This document shows positions 51,334-60,575 of a DNA stretch of 64,000 bases, one piece after another. Source of the stretch: Sporosarcina aquimarina (lineage in GTDB: Bacteria; Bacillota; Bacilli; Bacillales_A; Planococcaceae). Under the pieces are notes generated by a model. It ran no database searches, had not been told where the DNA came from, and worked only from the letters and a program-made list of their open reading frames with translations. A program made the translations under genes and the position numbers. How positions within the stretch are numbered: the stretch's first letter is position 1; each line of letters opens with the position of its first letter. The stretch covers positions 124,001 to 188,000 of the forward strand of contig NZ_JACLBZ010000033.1 of the NCBI RefSeq assembly GCF_019748715.1. The letters are read 5' to 3'.

Positions 51334-52626
51334 ATGTGGATCACGAAAAAACATCAACCGCTTTCAATAGTACCGTCTATTTCCACCATCCCTATTAAAC
51401 TGCAAGTATCCACCAGAGAAGTTCAGCTGCAGTTGGATGCTATTAAGTTGAAAGAGCGTGATCTGCAGCTATTGCGGGCCTTGAAAGAACCAATGCAAAA
51501 CCGGGTGCATGATATTGTCAATGCTTTCTATGAAAGTGTAACGGCTGTCCCGCATTTATCCGATACGATTCAGGAGCACAGCAACAGGGATTATTTAAGC
51601 AAGACATTGGCAACGCATTTAGGCGGCTTATTTGATGGAGTCATTGATGAAGCGTATCTGGCCAATCGGAATAAAGTCGCGCAGTCTCATTTGCGTATCG
51701 GGTTGGAACCGAAGTGGTACGTTGCAGCGTTCCAGAACTTGCATGCGACGATGCTGGACATATTGTTTTCATTGGAATTGGAACGAAGTGAAGAGCAGGA
51801 AATGATTGTGGCTTTAAGTAAAATTTTGAATTTCGAGAAGCAGCTCGTATTGGAAGCATTTGAGAAAAGTACGAATGAAGCGATGCGCATGCAGCAGCAG
51901 GAAATCAAAGCGGAGGTGAAGAAGCATATTGGCAGTATCGCGTTGGAAATTGAGGAGAAATCCGAGTCTACGTATTCGGTCGTGCAAGATTTAGTGGAGC
52001 GATCTGCAGAACTTGACAGTAAAATAAAGGAAAGTATAATTCGCTCTGAAATGTCAGCGGTTCAAGCGCAGTCGGGAGTTGAGCAGATGGGGCAGCTCGT
52101 CTATACATCGGAAACGATTGTCAAAGAAACGAAAGGAATGGCGGTGCTGATTGACGAACTGAATCAAGCCTCCATGCAAATTGAGGAAGTTGTACGATTG
52201 GTGAAAACCATAGCGGATCAAACCAATTTATTGGCCCTCAACTCGGCGATTGAAGCAGCACGTGCGGGAGTTCACGGAAAAGGGTTCGCCGTGGTGGCGG
52301 ATGAAGTGCGAAATTTAGCCGACCAGACCAAGCGATCCACTGATACGATTTCTCAACTCGTAGCGGAATCAAAGTCGAAAACGCTGGCTGTCCATCAGGC
52401 GATCGAGAATGTGACAAAATTTGTGGATATGGGGATGAGAGAGACAGAGTCATCCAAAGAGACTTTGCAGAACATTACGGGTACCGTCCATATGACGATT
52501 CAAGATATCAACCATTTTTCCGATCATATGAAAAGCCTGCGCGAAGTCATCACATCAATCGGCGGCGTGTCAAAAGAGGTAGTCTCGACATCTTATGAAT
52601 TGGAAGAAGCAATAGACGTTTTATAA
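51334..52626 (+). CDS. hemAT: Heme-based aerotactic transducer
   Basis: The 430-residue protein has an N-terminal sensor globin (about 20-185), with the probable heme-binding His in VAQSHLRIGLEPKWYVAAF, and a C-terminal methyl-accepting domain (200-430) with the hairpin core IADQTNLLALNSAIEAARAGVHGKGFAVVADEVRNLA. No membrane helix is seen, so it is a soluble oxygen sensor that signals to CheA/CheW. ATG at 51334 follows AAAAAGGAGAG; an ATG at 51304 precedes that SD. Confidence 0.94.
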   Translation: MWITKKHQPLSIVPSISTIPIKLQVSTREVQLQLDAIKLKERDLQLLRALKEPMQNRVHDIVNAFYESVTAVPHLSDTIQEHSNRDYLSKTLATHLGGLFDGVIDEAYLANRNKVAQSHLRIGLEPKWYVAAFQNLHATMLDILFSLELERSEEQEMIVALSKILNFEKQLVLEAFEKSTNEAMRMQQQEIKAEVKKHIGSIALEIEEKSESTYSVVQDLVERSAELDSKIKESIIRSEMSAVQAQSGVEQMGQLVYTSETIVKETKGMAVLIDELNQASMQIEEVVRLVKTIADQTNLLALNSAIEAARAGVHGKGFAVVADEVRNLADQTKRSTDTISQLVAESKSKTLAVHQAIENVTKFVDMGMRETESSKETLQNITGTVHMTIQDINHFSDHMKSLREVITSIGGVSKEVVSTSYELEEAIDVL

Positions 52627-52642
52627 AGGAAGTGAAAAGCAG

Positions 52643-53713
52643 ATGTTTTTAGCATGGAGCGAAATCAAACGAAATAAATTGAGATTTTTATTGATCACTT
52701 CAATTTTATTGCTCGTATCCTTTTTAGTGTTTTTCTTATCAGGGCTCGCCGCAGGGCTGGCGAATATGAATAGGGAAGCAGTTGATAAATGGCATGCGCA
52801 AGCAGTTGTACTGACCGAAGAATCGGATAAAAGTCTTTATCAATCTTCATTGGATAAGGGAGAAGCTGACGGACTGGGTGCGAAGGAAACAGCAGTCATC
52901 GGTCAGATGGGCTCCATTGCGGATAATGGCAAGGTGAAGAAAAATGTCGTTCTATTTGGGATCGAGCCGGAAGGTTTCATTATGCCGAAAGTGAGCGAAG
53001 GGGAGGTAGCGTTTTCCGTAGAAAACGGCGTCATTGCGTCGGATGTATTGAAAGACGAGGGCTTTGCGATCGGCGACACGCTTGAATTGTCATCGTCCGA
53101 TACGAAGCTTGAGATTATCGGATTCACCGATCAGGCACGTTTCAACGCAGCACCTGTACTGTATATCGACTTAGATGATTTACAGCATCTCAAGTTTGGA
53201 GATGCTGCAGAGATAAATGCCGATTTAGTCAACGCAATCGTTGTGAAAGACACCAATTGGAGCAAATTAAAAGTGCCAGAAGACTTGGAAATCATCGAAG
53301 TAGAAAATTTCATTAAAAATTTACCGGGCTATACCGAGCAGAACATGACGTTGACGTACATGATCTACTTCCTGTTCGTCATCTCTGCTGCGATTGTGGC
53401 GATTTTCCTCTATGTGCTAACAGTGCAGAAGATCAGCATGTTCGGATTGATGAAAGCACAAGGTATTTCGAGCGGCTATTTAGCGAAATCTGTTGTCGCG
53501 CAGACTTTTATACTGGCGACAATCGGTGTCGTGGTCGGATTCGGATTGACATGGCTTGCGGGAAGTTTCTTGCCGAGTGCGGTCCCTGTCCAATTTGATT
53601 TGCAGACGATGATCATTTACGGACTCATTTTGATCACAGTAGCGATCTTAGGTGCAGTTATATCGGTCTGGACGATCATTCGGATTGATCCGCTTGAAGC
53701 GATAGGAGGGTAA
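52643..53713 (+). CDS. ABC transporter permease, HrtB-like (FtsX/MacB type)
   Basis: A 356-residue protein with one N-terminal helix (15-40), a large extracellular domain (45-235), and three C-terminal helices ending IIRIDPLEAIGG. This is the MacB/FtsX layout. The opening (FLAWSEIKRNKLRFLLIT) and closing match S. aureus HrtB, which relieves heme toxicity, as remembered. It follows hemAT by 16 bases and precedes its ATPase by three. Lipoprotein-release or antibiotic export are alternatives. Confidence 0.82.
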   Translation: MFLAWSEIKRNKLRFLLITSILLLVSFLVFFLSGLAAGLANMNREAVDKWHAQAVVLTEESDKSLYQSSLDKGEADGLGAKETAVIGQMGSIADNGKVKKNVVLFGIEPEGFIMPKVSEGEVAFSVENGVIASDVLKDEGFAIGDTLELSSSDTKLEIIGFTDQARFNAAPVLYIDLDDLQHLKFGDAAEINADLVNAIVVKDTNWSKLKVPEDLEIIEVENFIKNLPGYTEQNMTLTYMIYFLFVISAAIVAIFLYVLTVQKISMFGLMKAQGISSGYLAKSVVAQTFILATIGVVVGFGLTWLAGSFLPSAVPVQFDLQTMIIYGLILITVAILGAVISVWTIIRIDPLEAIGG

Positions 53714-53716
53714 ACG

Positions 53717-54397
53717 ATGGTACTGGAACTACGAAATGCGAAAAAGACGTTTGGCGAAGGGAATACATTGGTCGAAGCGTTGAAAGAGACCAATTTCAAA
53801 GTGGAACGAGGCGAGTTGGTCGCGGTTATCGGGCCCTCCGGTTCTGGAAAAAGTACATTCCTGACTATAGCAGGCGGGCTGCAGGCACCAAGTGAGGGCC
53901 AAGTGATCATCAATGGCAATGAATTGTCGAAACTCAATGAAAAACAGCGCTCCAAAATTCGTCTGCAGGAAATTGGCTTCATTTTGCAGGCATCCAATTT
54001 GGTGCCGTTCCTGTCAGTCGATGAGCAACTTGAATTGCTGAATAAAGTGAAGAAAGGCAATATGCCAAATGATGAACGGCAACAGCTGTATAAAGACTTG
54101 GGTATTACGAAGTTGCGTAAGAGTTATCCTTCCGATTTGTCGGGCGGGGAACGGCAACGTGTTGCAATCGCCAAGGCGTTGTTCAGTAATCCAGCGATTA
54201 TTTTAGCCGATGAGCCGACCGCTTCACTCGACTCAGATCGAGCATTCGAAGTGATGGAACTGCTGCAACACGAAACAAAATCGAAGCAGACAGCAACCAT
54301 TGTCGTGACGCATGATATCCGGCTCATTAAGTATTTTGATAAAGTTTATCGAATGACAGACGGTGTGCTGGAATTGGATATGACCGCTTATGAATAA
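53717..54397 (+). CDS. ABC transporter ATP-binding protein, HrtA-like (MacB/LolD type)
   Basis: A 226-residue ATPase: Walker A GPSGSGKST, signature LSGGERQR, Walker B ILADEPTASLDSDRA and VVTHDIRLIKYFD. QEIGFILQASNLVPFLSV is typical of the HrtA/LolD group. It works with the permease encoded directly upstream. The pair has no TetR-type or HssRS regulator nearby, so the heme link rests on sequence likeness and on the heme protein gene before it. Confidence 0.87.
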   Translation: MVLELRNAKKTFGEGNTLVEALKETNFKVERGELVAVIGPSGSGKSTFLTIAGGLQAPSEGQVIINGNELSKLNEKQRSKIRLQEIGFILQASNLVPFLSVDEQLELLNKVKKGNMPNDERQQLYKDLGITKLRKSYPSDLSGGERQRVAIAKALFSNPAIILADEPTASLDSDRAFEVMELLQHETKSKQTATIVVTHDIRLIKYFDKVYRMTDGVLELDMTAYE

Positions 54398-54430
54398 CCG
54401 GAAATGCTCATAAACTATATTGCACCAATA

Positions 54431-54468
54431 AAAAAAGCTATGCATCCAGCACGGATGCATAGTTTTTT
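54431..54468. terminator. Bidirectional terminator
   Basis: CTATGCATCC (54438-54447) and GGATGCATAG (54453-54462) form a perfect 10-bp stem with A and T runs outside. It serves the ABC operon (plus) and the 73-residue gene (minus). Confidence 0.92.
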
Positions 54469-54688
54469 AGCGTTCGGCTTTATTCTCACGGTGGTATTCA
54501 GAAATTTGCACGACTCTTACATTGCTAGTGTCCAGTTCATGATATATTTCGCGGCTGTCAAAAAAAGCAACATACTGCCCGCGCTCGTCGTGGACTAGAC
54601 TTTTTGCTTCTTCAAAGGAATCCAAATGAACAAATCGTCGAATGTAATGATCTTCGTCAAAAAAGTACGTAATTTTGAACTCTTTCAT
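54467..54688 (-). CDS. Small hypothetical protein
   Basis: A 73-residue protein rich in aromatic and acidic residues (KITYFFDEDHYIRRFVHLDS), with no membrane segment. GGAGCC is the SD and a shared terminator follows, so it is probably a true gene. Family unknown. It lies after thiF and may be read with the thi operon, since no strong terminator separates them. Confidence 0.65.
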   Translation of the reverse strand: MKEFKITYFFDEDHYIRRFVHLDSFEEAKSLVHDERGQYVAFFDSREIYHELDTSNVRVVQISEYHRENKAER

Positions 54689-54714
54689 TTACCTGGCTCC
54701 TCTTTTTTTACTCG

Positions 54715-55728
54715 TCATCCCAATAAACCTGCCGCAATCTTCCGGGCTTCTGTGATATCTTTCGTGCCGTGGATTAGCATGCGGCCATCGCGAAATAAAA
54801 CTAGTCGGTGGTCATTGTATTCACAAGATACCAAATAGGGATTATGCAATAAATTCGAGACCGTCTCGCGTATCGAGTCAGCAAATGGAGCGAGTTCCAC
54901 TTGCCGGTTCTTAGGCCAAGTCAACTGTACAGTGTCGCGTCCGCATAGCACGGCTGTTCGAACGACTTCGGAAGCTGATAAAAACGGATGGCTTGGCTGT
55001 GCTGAACAACTTGGACAACTAGATTTCTTCATGTTTTTGACTTCCATCGATGCACGTTCATCTGTCCATAAATCCGTGGATTCCAAGCGTGGATCCAATT
55101 CCGCTCCTGTCACATACTTCAGCAGCTGTGCAACTTGGCGTGCAGCAGTCGTCACGACAATCGGGCTGATTACGCCGACCGTGTCACAAGTCAAGGACTG
55201 TGGGGGCAACACTTCGAGCAGACAATGCAAGCAAGGCTGTTCCTCGGCAACTCCGATAGGAAACGTCAATCCATAGCTTCCCACACAAGCGCCCATAAAA
55301 AAAGGAATATTTAATTGCAAACAAGCGTCATTTGCGAGTAATCGCGTTTCAATATTATCTGTGCCATCGAGCACCATGTCATGGCCTTCAAATAACTCCA
55401 GCACATTTTCTGGCGTCACATCTGCTACGACTCCTCGGATTTTCACATCACTGTTGATCTGGCGCAGTCGTCTTTCCGCAGCGGCGGCTTTCGGTAATTG
55501 CTCGACAACGTCTTGCTCAGCGTACAACTGCTGACGATGCAAATTGGACCATTCCAAAATATCGCGATCTACAATTGTTAATTCACCAACACCTGCTCGT
55601 ACAAGCATTTCGGCTCCGGATGAACCAAGTGCCCCAGCGCCGAGGACGAACACCTTGGCCCCCCGTATCCGCAGCTGGCCGTCCGCTCCAATGGGTGTAA
55701 ACAGCTCTTGGCGTGAATATTTACTCAT
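54715..55728 (-). CDS. thiF: ThiF family adenylyltransferase
   Basis: A 337-residue E1-like enzyme that adenylates the C-terminal Gly of ThiS for sulfur transfer in thiazole synthesis. Marks are the nucleotide loop VLGAGALGSSGAEMLVRAG, DRDILEWSNLHRQ, LDGTDNIETR and two zinc Cys pairs (CLHCLLE and CPSCSA). ATG at 55728 overlaps the thiG stop (TGATG). Its length with a C-terminal extension is like MoeB/ThiF of Bacillus. Confidence 0.92.
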   Translation of the reverse strand: MSKYSRQELFTPIGADGQLRIRGAKVFVLGAGALGSSGAEMLVRAGVGELTIVDRDILEWSNLHRQQLYAEQDVVEQLPKAAAAERRLRQINSDVKIRGVVADVTPENVLELFEGHDMVLDGTDNIETRLLANDACLQLNIPFFMGACVGSYGLTFPIGVAEEQPCLHCLLEVLPPQSLTCDTVGVISPIVVTTAARQVAQLLKYVTGAELDPRLESTDLWTDERASMEVKNMKKSSCPSCSAQPSHPFLSASEVVRTAVLCGRDTVQLTWPKNRQVELAPFADSIRETVSNLLHNPYLVSCEYNDHRLVLFRDGRMLIHGTKDITEARKIAAGLLG

Positions 55729-56495
55729 CAATTTGGCACAAGCCCCTCTAGCGGACTGCTCGCGACGCCATAGTCTCTTACCGGCATGCGCCCTGCTTGA
55801 TAGCCAAGATGTCCCGCTTCAATCGCTAATTTCATCGCTTCTGCCATTTTAACAGGGTCTGCAGCTTCGGAAACCGCTGTATTCAATAGCACGCCGTCCG
55901 CTCCAAGCTCCATCGCGTATGCCGCGTCTTTCGGTGATCCAATGCCCGCATCCACAATGACCGGTACATTTGATTGCTCGATAATTAGAGAAAGATTCAA
56001 CGGATTCAAAATTCCGTGACCTGAACCAATCGGTGCAGCGCCCGGCATGATGGCATGAACGCCTAATTCACAAAGTTTCCGTGCCAGCACCACATCATCC
56101 GACGTATAAGGCAGCACGATGAAACCTTCTTCAAGCAGCATTTCAGATGCACGCAACGTTTCCACTGGATCAGGCAACAAGGAATGGCTGCAGCCAATGA
56201 TCTCAACCTTTACCATATCACATAATCCCGATGCTTTCGCCAGCTTCGCGATATGCACCGCTTCCTCCGCTGTGCTTGCGCCTGCTGTATTTGGCAATAA
56301 TGTATAGTGCTCTAAATCCAGTTGCTCCAGGAAATTCGGCTGAGACTCTTCGAAAATGTTCATCCGTCTCACCGCAAATGTTAAGATTTCTGTCTCTGAT
56401 ACCGCAACTGCCTTTTTTTGAGTCTCAAATGAAGGATACTTCCCTGTGCCTAACAATAAACGTGAAGAAAACCTTTTATCTGCTATTTGTAACAT
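55728..56495 (-). CDS. thiG: Thiazole synthase
   Basis: A 255-residue TIM-barrel enzyme that builds the thiazole phosphate ring from deoxyxylulose phosphate, dehydroglycine and ThiS thiocarboxylate. Marks are [40 protein letters not shown] (Schiff-base Lys) and [34 protein letters not shown] at 56495 is preferred over 56501 because GGAGG lies nine bases before it. It starts next to the thiS stop and is coupled to thiF. Confidence 0.95.
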   Translation of the reverse strand: MLQIADKRFSSRLLLGTGKYPSFETQKKAVAVSETEILTFAVRRMNIFEESQPNFLEQLDLEHYTLLPNTAGASTAEEAVHIAKLAKASGLCDMVKVEIIGCSHSLLPDPVETLRASEMLLEEGFIVLPYTSDDVVLARKLCELGVHAIMPGAAPIGSGHGILNPLNLSLIIEQSNVPVIVDAGIGSPKDAAYAMELGADGVLLNTAVSEAADPVKMAEAMKLAIEAGHLGYQAGRMPVRDYGVASSPLEGLVPN

Positions 56496-56497
56496 CC

Positions 56498-56704
56498 TCA
56501 TCCGCCTCCAACAAAATGTATGATTTCAATTTGATCTCTGTCCATAATTGGTGCATCGTAACTGTCCTTCTGCAGAATTTCCTTGTTCTTTTCGACGATC
56601 AAAATTCGGTTGCCAAGCTCCAAATGCTCCAGTAACTGCTGAACTGTTTCCACCTCAGGTACAACCGAATACGACTTACCGTTCAAATCAATTGTTTTGC
56701 CCAA
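56498..56704 (-). CDS. thiS: Sulfur carrier protein ThiS
   Basis: This 68-residue ubiquitin-like carrier ends HFVGGG; its terminal Gly becomes a thiocarboxylate that donates sulfur to ThiG. The core [20 protein letters not shown] and [13 protein letters not shown] fits the family. It lies 17 bases after tenI and touches thiG (ATGA). In B. subtilis thiO is found between tenI and thiS; here it is absent. Confidence 0.92.
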   Translation of the reverse strand: MGKTIDLNGKSYSVVPEVETVQQLLEHLELGNRILIVEKNKEILQKDSYDAPIMDRDQIEIIHFVGGG

Positions 56705-56721
56705 TGAACACCGCTCCTTTG

Positions 56722-57312
56722 CTATGAATCTCTTGCACGTGCATAATCTCTAACTGCGCTCACTGCGTCTTGACTGCTGATGGGGGACAGGATTGCTGCA
56801 CCTCTGACGCCATGTCTTTTAAAAAACGGCAGATGAACTGGCCGAATTCCACCGATTGCATAGACGGGAATCGTGCATGATAATGCAATCTCAAAAAGCT
56901 CATCCGTACCCCGCGGAGCCAAGCCTTTTTTGGATGATGTCAGATAAATATGTCCATACAATAGCCAGTCTGCTCCAGCAGCTTGTGCTTCTCGTGCCTC
57001 TTCCAATGAATGGATGGAAGATCCTAATCTCAGCGACGGAAAAGTGGTACGTGCTTCCTTCACCGACATTCCATAGCCTGTCAGCTGACAGGGGACGGAC
57101 AGCGAGTTTGCGAGGCTGGGCCGTGCGTGTACAATTATTTTATCCAATGGAAACCCTCTAGTAGAGAGACGTGAAATCAATTCGATCAGCTGTACATCCG
57201 TCTTCGACTTTTCACGTAAGATAAATTCATCGATATAAGGCTCCGTCTCCAGCAACTTGAGCAGCAGTTCATCAACAGAATGACAATCATCCGTGACACC
57301 GACCAATTTCAT
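56722..57312 (-). CDS. tenI: Thiazole tautomerase TenI
   Basis: The 196-residue protein has a ThiE-like barrel: LVGVTDDCHSVDELL, FILREKSKTD, IIVHARPSLANSL, YGMSVKEARTT, DWLLYGHIYLTSSKKG and PVYAIGGIRPVHLPFF. TenI aromatises the ThiG product. It differs from ThiE in lacking part of the pyrimidine site. ATG at 57312 with a perfect GGAGGTGA. It is the first gene after the TPP riboswitch and its terminator. Confidence 0.9.
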   Translation of the reverse strand: MKLVGVTDDCHSVDELLLKLLETEPYIDEFILREKSKTDVQLIELISRLSTRGFPLDKIIVHARPSLANSLSVPCQLTGYGMSVKEARTTFPSLRLGSSIHSLEEAREAQAAGADWLLYGHIYLTSSKKGLAPRGTDELFEIALSCTIPVYAIGGIRPVHLPFFKRHGVRGAAILSPISSQDAVSAVRDYARARDS

Positions 57313-57332
57313 TTCCAGTTCACCTCCAAATG

Positions 57333-57364
57333 AAAAAACCACTTCCCGAATCGGAAAGTGGTTG
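57333..57364 (-). terminator. TPP riboswitch expression-platform terminator
   Basis: On the minus strand AACCACTT...AAGTGGTT with inner CCGA/TCGG forms a stable hairpin, followed by TTTTTTC. It lies between the aptamer and the tenI SD. Confidence 0.88.
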
Positions 57365-57404
57365 GATGTGTCGGCATGTATGAGAGTACGCCAAAACGAC
57401 TTGC

Positions 57405-57490
57405 CACTTCCCTCCGCAGGTACGAACCTGTTCAGGTGATAAGGGTTTCAGAGTCGCACTCTTTTCTCAGTCCTTGTGAAGGATTCCCCT
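57405..57490 (-). ncRNA. TPP (THI-box) riboswitch
   Basis: Read on the minus strand it has the THI-box landmarks: AGGGGAATCCTTC, GGACTGAGA, the segment GAAACCCTT, CACCTGAACAGGTTC and TGCGGAGGGAAGTGG. It binds thiamine pyrophosphate and promotes the terminator at 57333-57364, shutting tenI-thiS-thiG-thiF. It sits about 95 bases before tenI, as expected. Confidence 0.96.
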
Positions 57491-57593
57491 AATGGTCAAA
57501 AGATTATGATATTCACTTACAGCATAGCACTTACCAGATTGAAAGAAAAGAGGGATGTCAAATTTTCATCTCTTGCTGAATTTCATATAGCCA

Positions 57594-58292
57594 TTATATG
57601 AGTAATAACGAATCTAAATCGAAAATCTCTACAATCTTAGAACCGGTCTGGCGTATCCAGCCCCGTTCTTCGAATACGCTTAATTTACGACTGATTGTTT
57701 CGGGTGTCGTGCCAAGATGGGAAGCTAGATCTTTTCGGCTCATTGGCAGTCGGATGGTCAATTGTTGCTGTTCCTCTGATAGATCCGCCAAATACAACGC
57801 AAGTCGAGTTTCAGCAGATTCCATGGCGATTCGGGCGGCTCGCAGCTCTGTATCCGCGAGTCGGGAAGAGAATTCCGTAAGCATCCTCAATGAAATTGCA
57901 GGGTGAGATTGCAAAAGTTGCTGCATCTCGTCCCGTTGGATGATACACAGTTCAACGGCTTCCAAAGTTTCCGCATATGCGTCATGAGTCTTTGCGTCGA
58001 ACAAGGAAAGCTCGCCTGTGAATTCTCCTGGTTTCAGGATACGGACGAGTTGTTCCTTGCCATTCTCCGATAGACGATAGACCTTGACTCGTCCTTTATG
58101 CAATATATATAAACCTTCTGAGCGATCACCGCTATGGTAAATCATTTCACCGCGAGGGTAGCTTATGCTGCGTGCAAGCGCGACGATTTTATCCATTTGC
58201 TGCTTATCCAAGTGATTGAAAAGAGGGACGAGCGAAACGCAGGAACGGTGAAGATCGTTCGTGCTTAGGTCACAATGTGATCCTTGGTTCAT
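57594..58292 (-). CDS. Crp/Fnr family transcriptional regulator
   Basis: A 232-residue regulator: cyclic-nucleotide-binding-like barrel (25-145; GEMIYHSGDRSEGLYILHKGRVKVY, GEFTGELSLFD), long dimer helix and a Crp-type helix-turn-helix (165-225; MSRKDLASHLGTTPETISRKL). The N-terminus has His6, Cys7 and Cys18 before SLVPLF, which in related proteins can bind metal or an Fe-S cluster. Its start lies within the end of the P-type ATPase gene (23-base overlap), so it is likely tied to metal or redox control of that operon. Confidence 0.88.
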   Translation of the reverse strand: MNQGSHCDLSTNDLHRSCVSLVPLFNHLDKQQMDKIVALARSISYPRGEMIYHSGDRSEGLYILHKGRVKVYRLSENGKEQLVRILKPGEFTGELSLFDAKTHDAYAETLEAVELCIIQRDEMQQLLQSHPAISLRMLTEFSSRLADTELRAARIAMESAETRLALYLADLSEEQQQLTIRLPMSRKDLASHLGTTPETISRKLSVFEERGWIRQTGSKIVEIFDLDSLLLI

Positions 58293-60171
58293 CCGATATC
58301 ACCTCACTTTGTTTTTGATTCGATGGCTTGTCGTTAGTATAACGTATTAATCGAATGGCGTTCAGGATCACCAGAAGTACGCTCACTTCATGGACGAGCA
58401 TACCGGAAGCGAGGAATACTTTGCCGAGTAATACACCGAGCAACAGAAGGAATACGGTACCGACCGCAAAGAATGTATTCTGCTTCATGTTCTGTACAGT
58501 TGCTTTCGCTAAAGCATAGGCATGGGAGAATTGATCGAGCCGATCTGCCATCAAGACGATGTCCGCTGTCTCCATTGAAATATCTGTTCCGCCTTCTCCC
58601 ATGGCGAGCCCAATATCCGCCGTTGCTATGGCGGGTGCATCGTTGATTCCGTCGCCTGCCATAGCAACTCGGTGACCTTGTTCTTTCAAACTCTGAACTG
58701 CCGCCACTTTATCTTTAGGCAATAATTCCGCATAGATTTCGTCAAGGCCAAGGTGTTCGCCAACTAGTTGGGCTGTATGTCGATTGTCGCCTGTCAGCAT
58801 GATCATTTGCTTGATGCCATTTTTCCGCAATTTGGCCAACGCTTCGGCAGCTTCCGGACGAATTTGATCGGCGACAGAGATGATTCCTGTGATTTCCCGG
58901 GAAATACTGACGAAAATTGCCGTATTTCCAGCTTTCTCACGTTGTGATGCATAGTCTTCCATTTCAGAAGGAATCGGGATCTTTTGGTCTTCCATTAGTT
59001 TGCGATTGCCAACTGCGAGATGCTTTCCTTCTACTGTAGCCATTATTCCATTTCCTTTAACCACTTCAGCGTCTTCCGGTTGATTGGACAAATGAATCGC
59101 ACGTTTCTTCGCTTCTTTAACGATAGTCCGGCCTAGATGGTGTTCTGAAATCATTTCGGCTTCGGCTGTGAGACGCAGTAACTCTTCTTTCTCTATACCT
59201 AATCCGTAGACATCAGTTACTTCAGGTCGCCCTCTTGTCAATGTACCTGTTTTATCAAAGACGATCGTATCAATTTTCGCTAGCTGTTCCATTACTTCAC
59301 CGCCTTTTATCAAGACACCGTTTCGGGCTCCGTTGCCAATTCCTGCAACGATCGAAACCGGTGCGGAAATGACGAGGGCTCCAGGGCAAGCGATGACGAG
59401 GAAAGTTAACGTCATTTCGATGTTCCGTGTTAAAAGATAAACGAGCACGGACAAGAGCACAATGGAAGGCGTATAGATAGTAGCAAAACGCTCGAGAAAC
59501 TTTTCGGTTTTCGATTTGGATTCCTGCGCTTCTTCCACTAATTCAATAATGCGGGCGAAAGTCGTGTCATTACCAACTCTTACGGCAATCACTTCTATAT
59601 AACCATGTTCCACTAGTGTACCGCTGAATACTTGATCATCCAGCATTTTGCTGGCGGGAACCGATTCACCTGTGATAGCTGCTTCATTTAGTGTGGCGGT
59701 CCCCGAAATAATTGGACCATCCACAGGAACTTTTTCTCCTGATCGAACGATGACCTGATCGCCGATTTCAACATTGTCTACTGAAACGGTCAATATTTCA
59801 CCATCACGCATGACGCGTGCTTCTAGTGGAGCTAAGTCGGTAAGAGCTTTCAGGGAAGAGCGAGTCTTTTCCATTGTTCGTATTTCCAGCATCGCCCCGA
59901 ATAAAAATAGAAACGTGACGACCGCAGATTCTACATATTCTCCAATGAATAATGCACCGACAACCGCAATCGTGACGAGTAATTCTATGCTGAACGCTTT
60001 CATCCGGATAGCTTTAAAAGACTTGATCGTGATTGGAGTCCCGGCTATCAAAGTAGAAGTAACCAACGTGATTTGGCGTGCATCATGCCACCCGGCGATA
60101 TGCATGATGATCGCGGCTGCTAAGAGAATAGCAGAGATGGCAGTGACGCGTACCGTTTGTTTGGCATTCAT
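58270..60171 (-). CDS. Heavy-metal translocating P1B-type ATPase
   Basis: The 633-residue pump has about eight helices, TGES (residues 168-171), the phosphorylation motif DKTGTLT (Asp306), the HP-type site SEHHLG, and GDGINDAPAIA. The membrane metal motif reads CPG (262-264) where Cd/Zn/Cu pumps usually have CPC. It has no N-terminal HMA domain; one is encoded separately just upstream. Substrate is thus unclear, with Zn/Cd-type the nearest. It lies between the HMA gene and the Crp/Fnr gene. Confidence 0.9.
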   Translation of the reverse strand: MNAKQTVRVTAISAILLAAAIIMHIAGWHDARQITLVTSTLIAGTPITIKSFKAIRMKAFSIELLVTIAVVGALFIGEYVESAVVTFLFLFGAMLEIRTMEKTRSSLKALTDLAPLEARVMRDGEILTVSVDNVEIGDQVIVRSGEKVPVDGPIISGTATLNEAAITGESVPASKMLDDQVFSGTLVEHGYIEVIAVRVGNDTTFARIIELVEEAQESKSKTEKFLERFATIYTPSIVLLSVLVYLLTRNIEMTLTFLVIACPGALVISAPVSIVAGIGNGARNGVLIKGGEVMEQLAKIDTIVFDKTGTLTRGRPEVTDVYGLGIEKEELLRLTAEAEMISEHHLGRTIVKEAKKRAIHLSNQPEDAEVVKGNGIMATVEGKHLAVGNRKLMEDQKIPIPSEMEDYASQREKAGNTAIFVSISREITGIISVADQIRPEAAEALAKLRKNGIKQMIMLTGDNRHTAQLVGEHLGLDEIYAELLPKDKVAAVQSLKEQGHRVAMAGDGINDAPAIATADIGLAMGEGGTDISMETADIVLMADRLDQFSHAYALAKATVQNMKQNTFFAVGTVFLLLLGVLLGKVFLASGMLVHEVSVLLVILNAIRLIRYTNDKPSNQKQSEVISDEPRITL

Positions 60172-60186
60172 GTGAGTTCCTCCTTT

Positions 60187-60408
60187 TTAAGCAACTTTTA
60201 GGTTGAGTACTGGATAACCGAGCTTTTCGATGAGTTCTTGCAAGTCATTCGCAGCTACGATGGCTTCGTCAAACTCAACGCGTACTTTGTTTGAGTGGAA
60301 TAATACTTTTACTTTTTGAACCCCATTTGCTCGGGCTAAGGCACCTTCAATTTTCTTGACACATGACGGACAGCTGAATGGCTCCATTTGAAATACTGCT
60401 TTTTTCAT
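60187..60408 (-). CDS. Heavy-metal-associated (HMA) domain protein
   Basis: A 73-residue ferredoxin-like metal-binding domain with the CxxC motif in FSCPSCVKKIEGAL, similar to CopZ or the detached N-domain of metal pumps. It could carry the metal to the ATPase encoded 15 bases downstream. ATG at 60408 is chosen, eight bases after AAAGGA. It leads the HMA-ATPase-Crp operon. Confidence 0.9.
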   Translation of the reverse strand: MKKAVFQMEPFSCPSCVKKIEGALARANGVQKVKVLFHSNKVRVEFDEAIVAANDLQELIEKLGYPVLNLKVA

Positions 60409-60575
60409 TGTTCTCATCCTTTTCGTTTGTATTTGTTAACTTAAGTATAGAGGGGATTTGTATTTTGCACCTTGACCTCCATCAAGTTTTCTGTAATCTA
60501 TCCTTTTTCTTCAGAGCAAAGTGCATTATACTTAAAAAGTAGAACAATAATTACGAAATGAGGAGAATCGTTCGT

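Noticed and set aside
60418-60575. An FNR/Crp box (TGTGA-N6-TCACA) before the HMA gene
   Set aside because: No palindrome close to that consensus was found in the gap.
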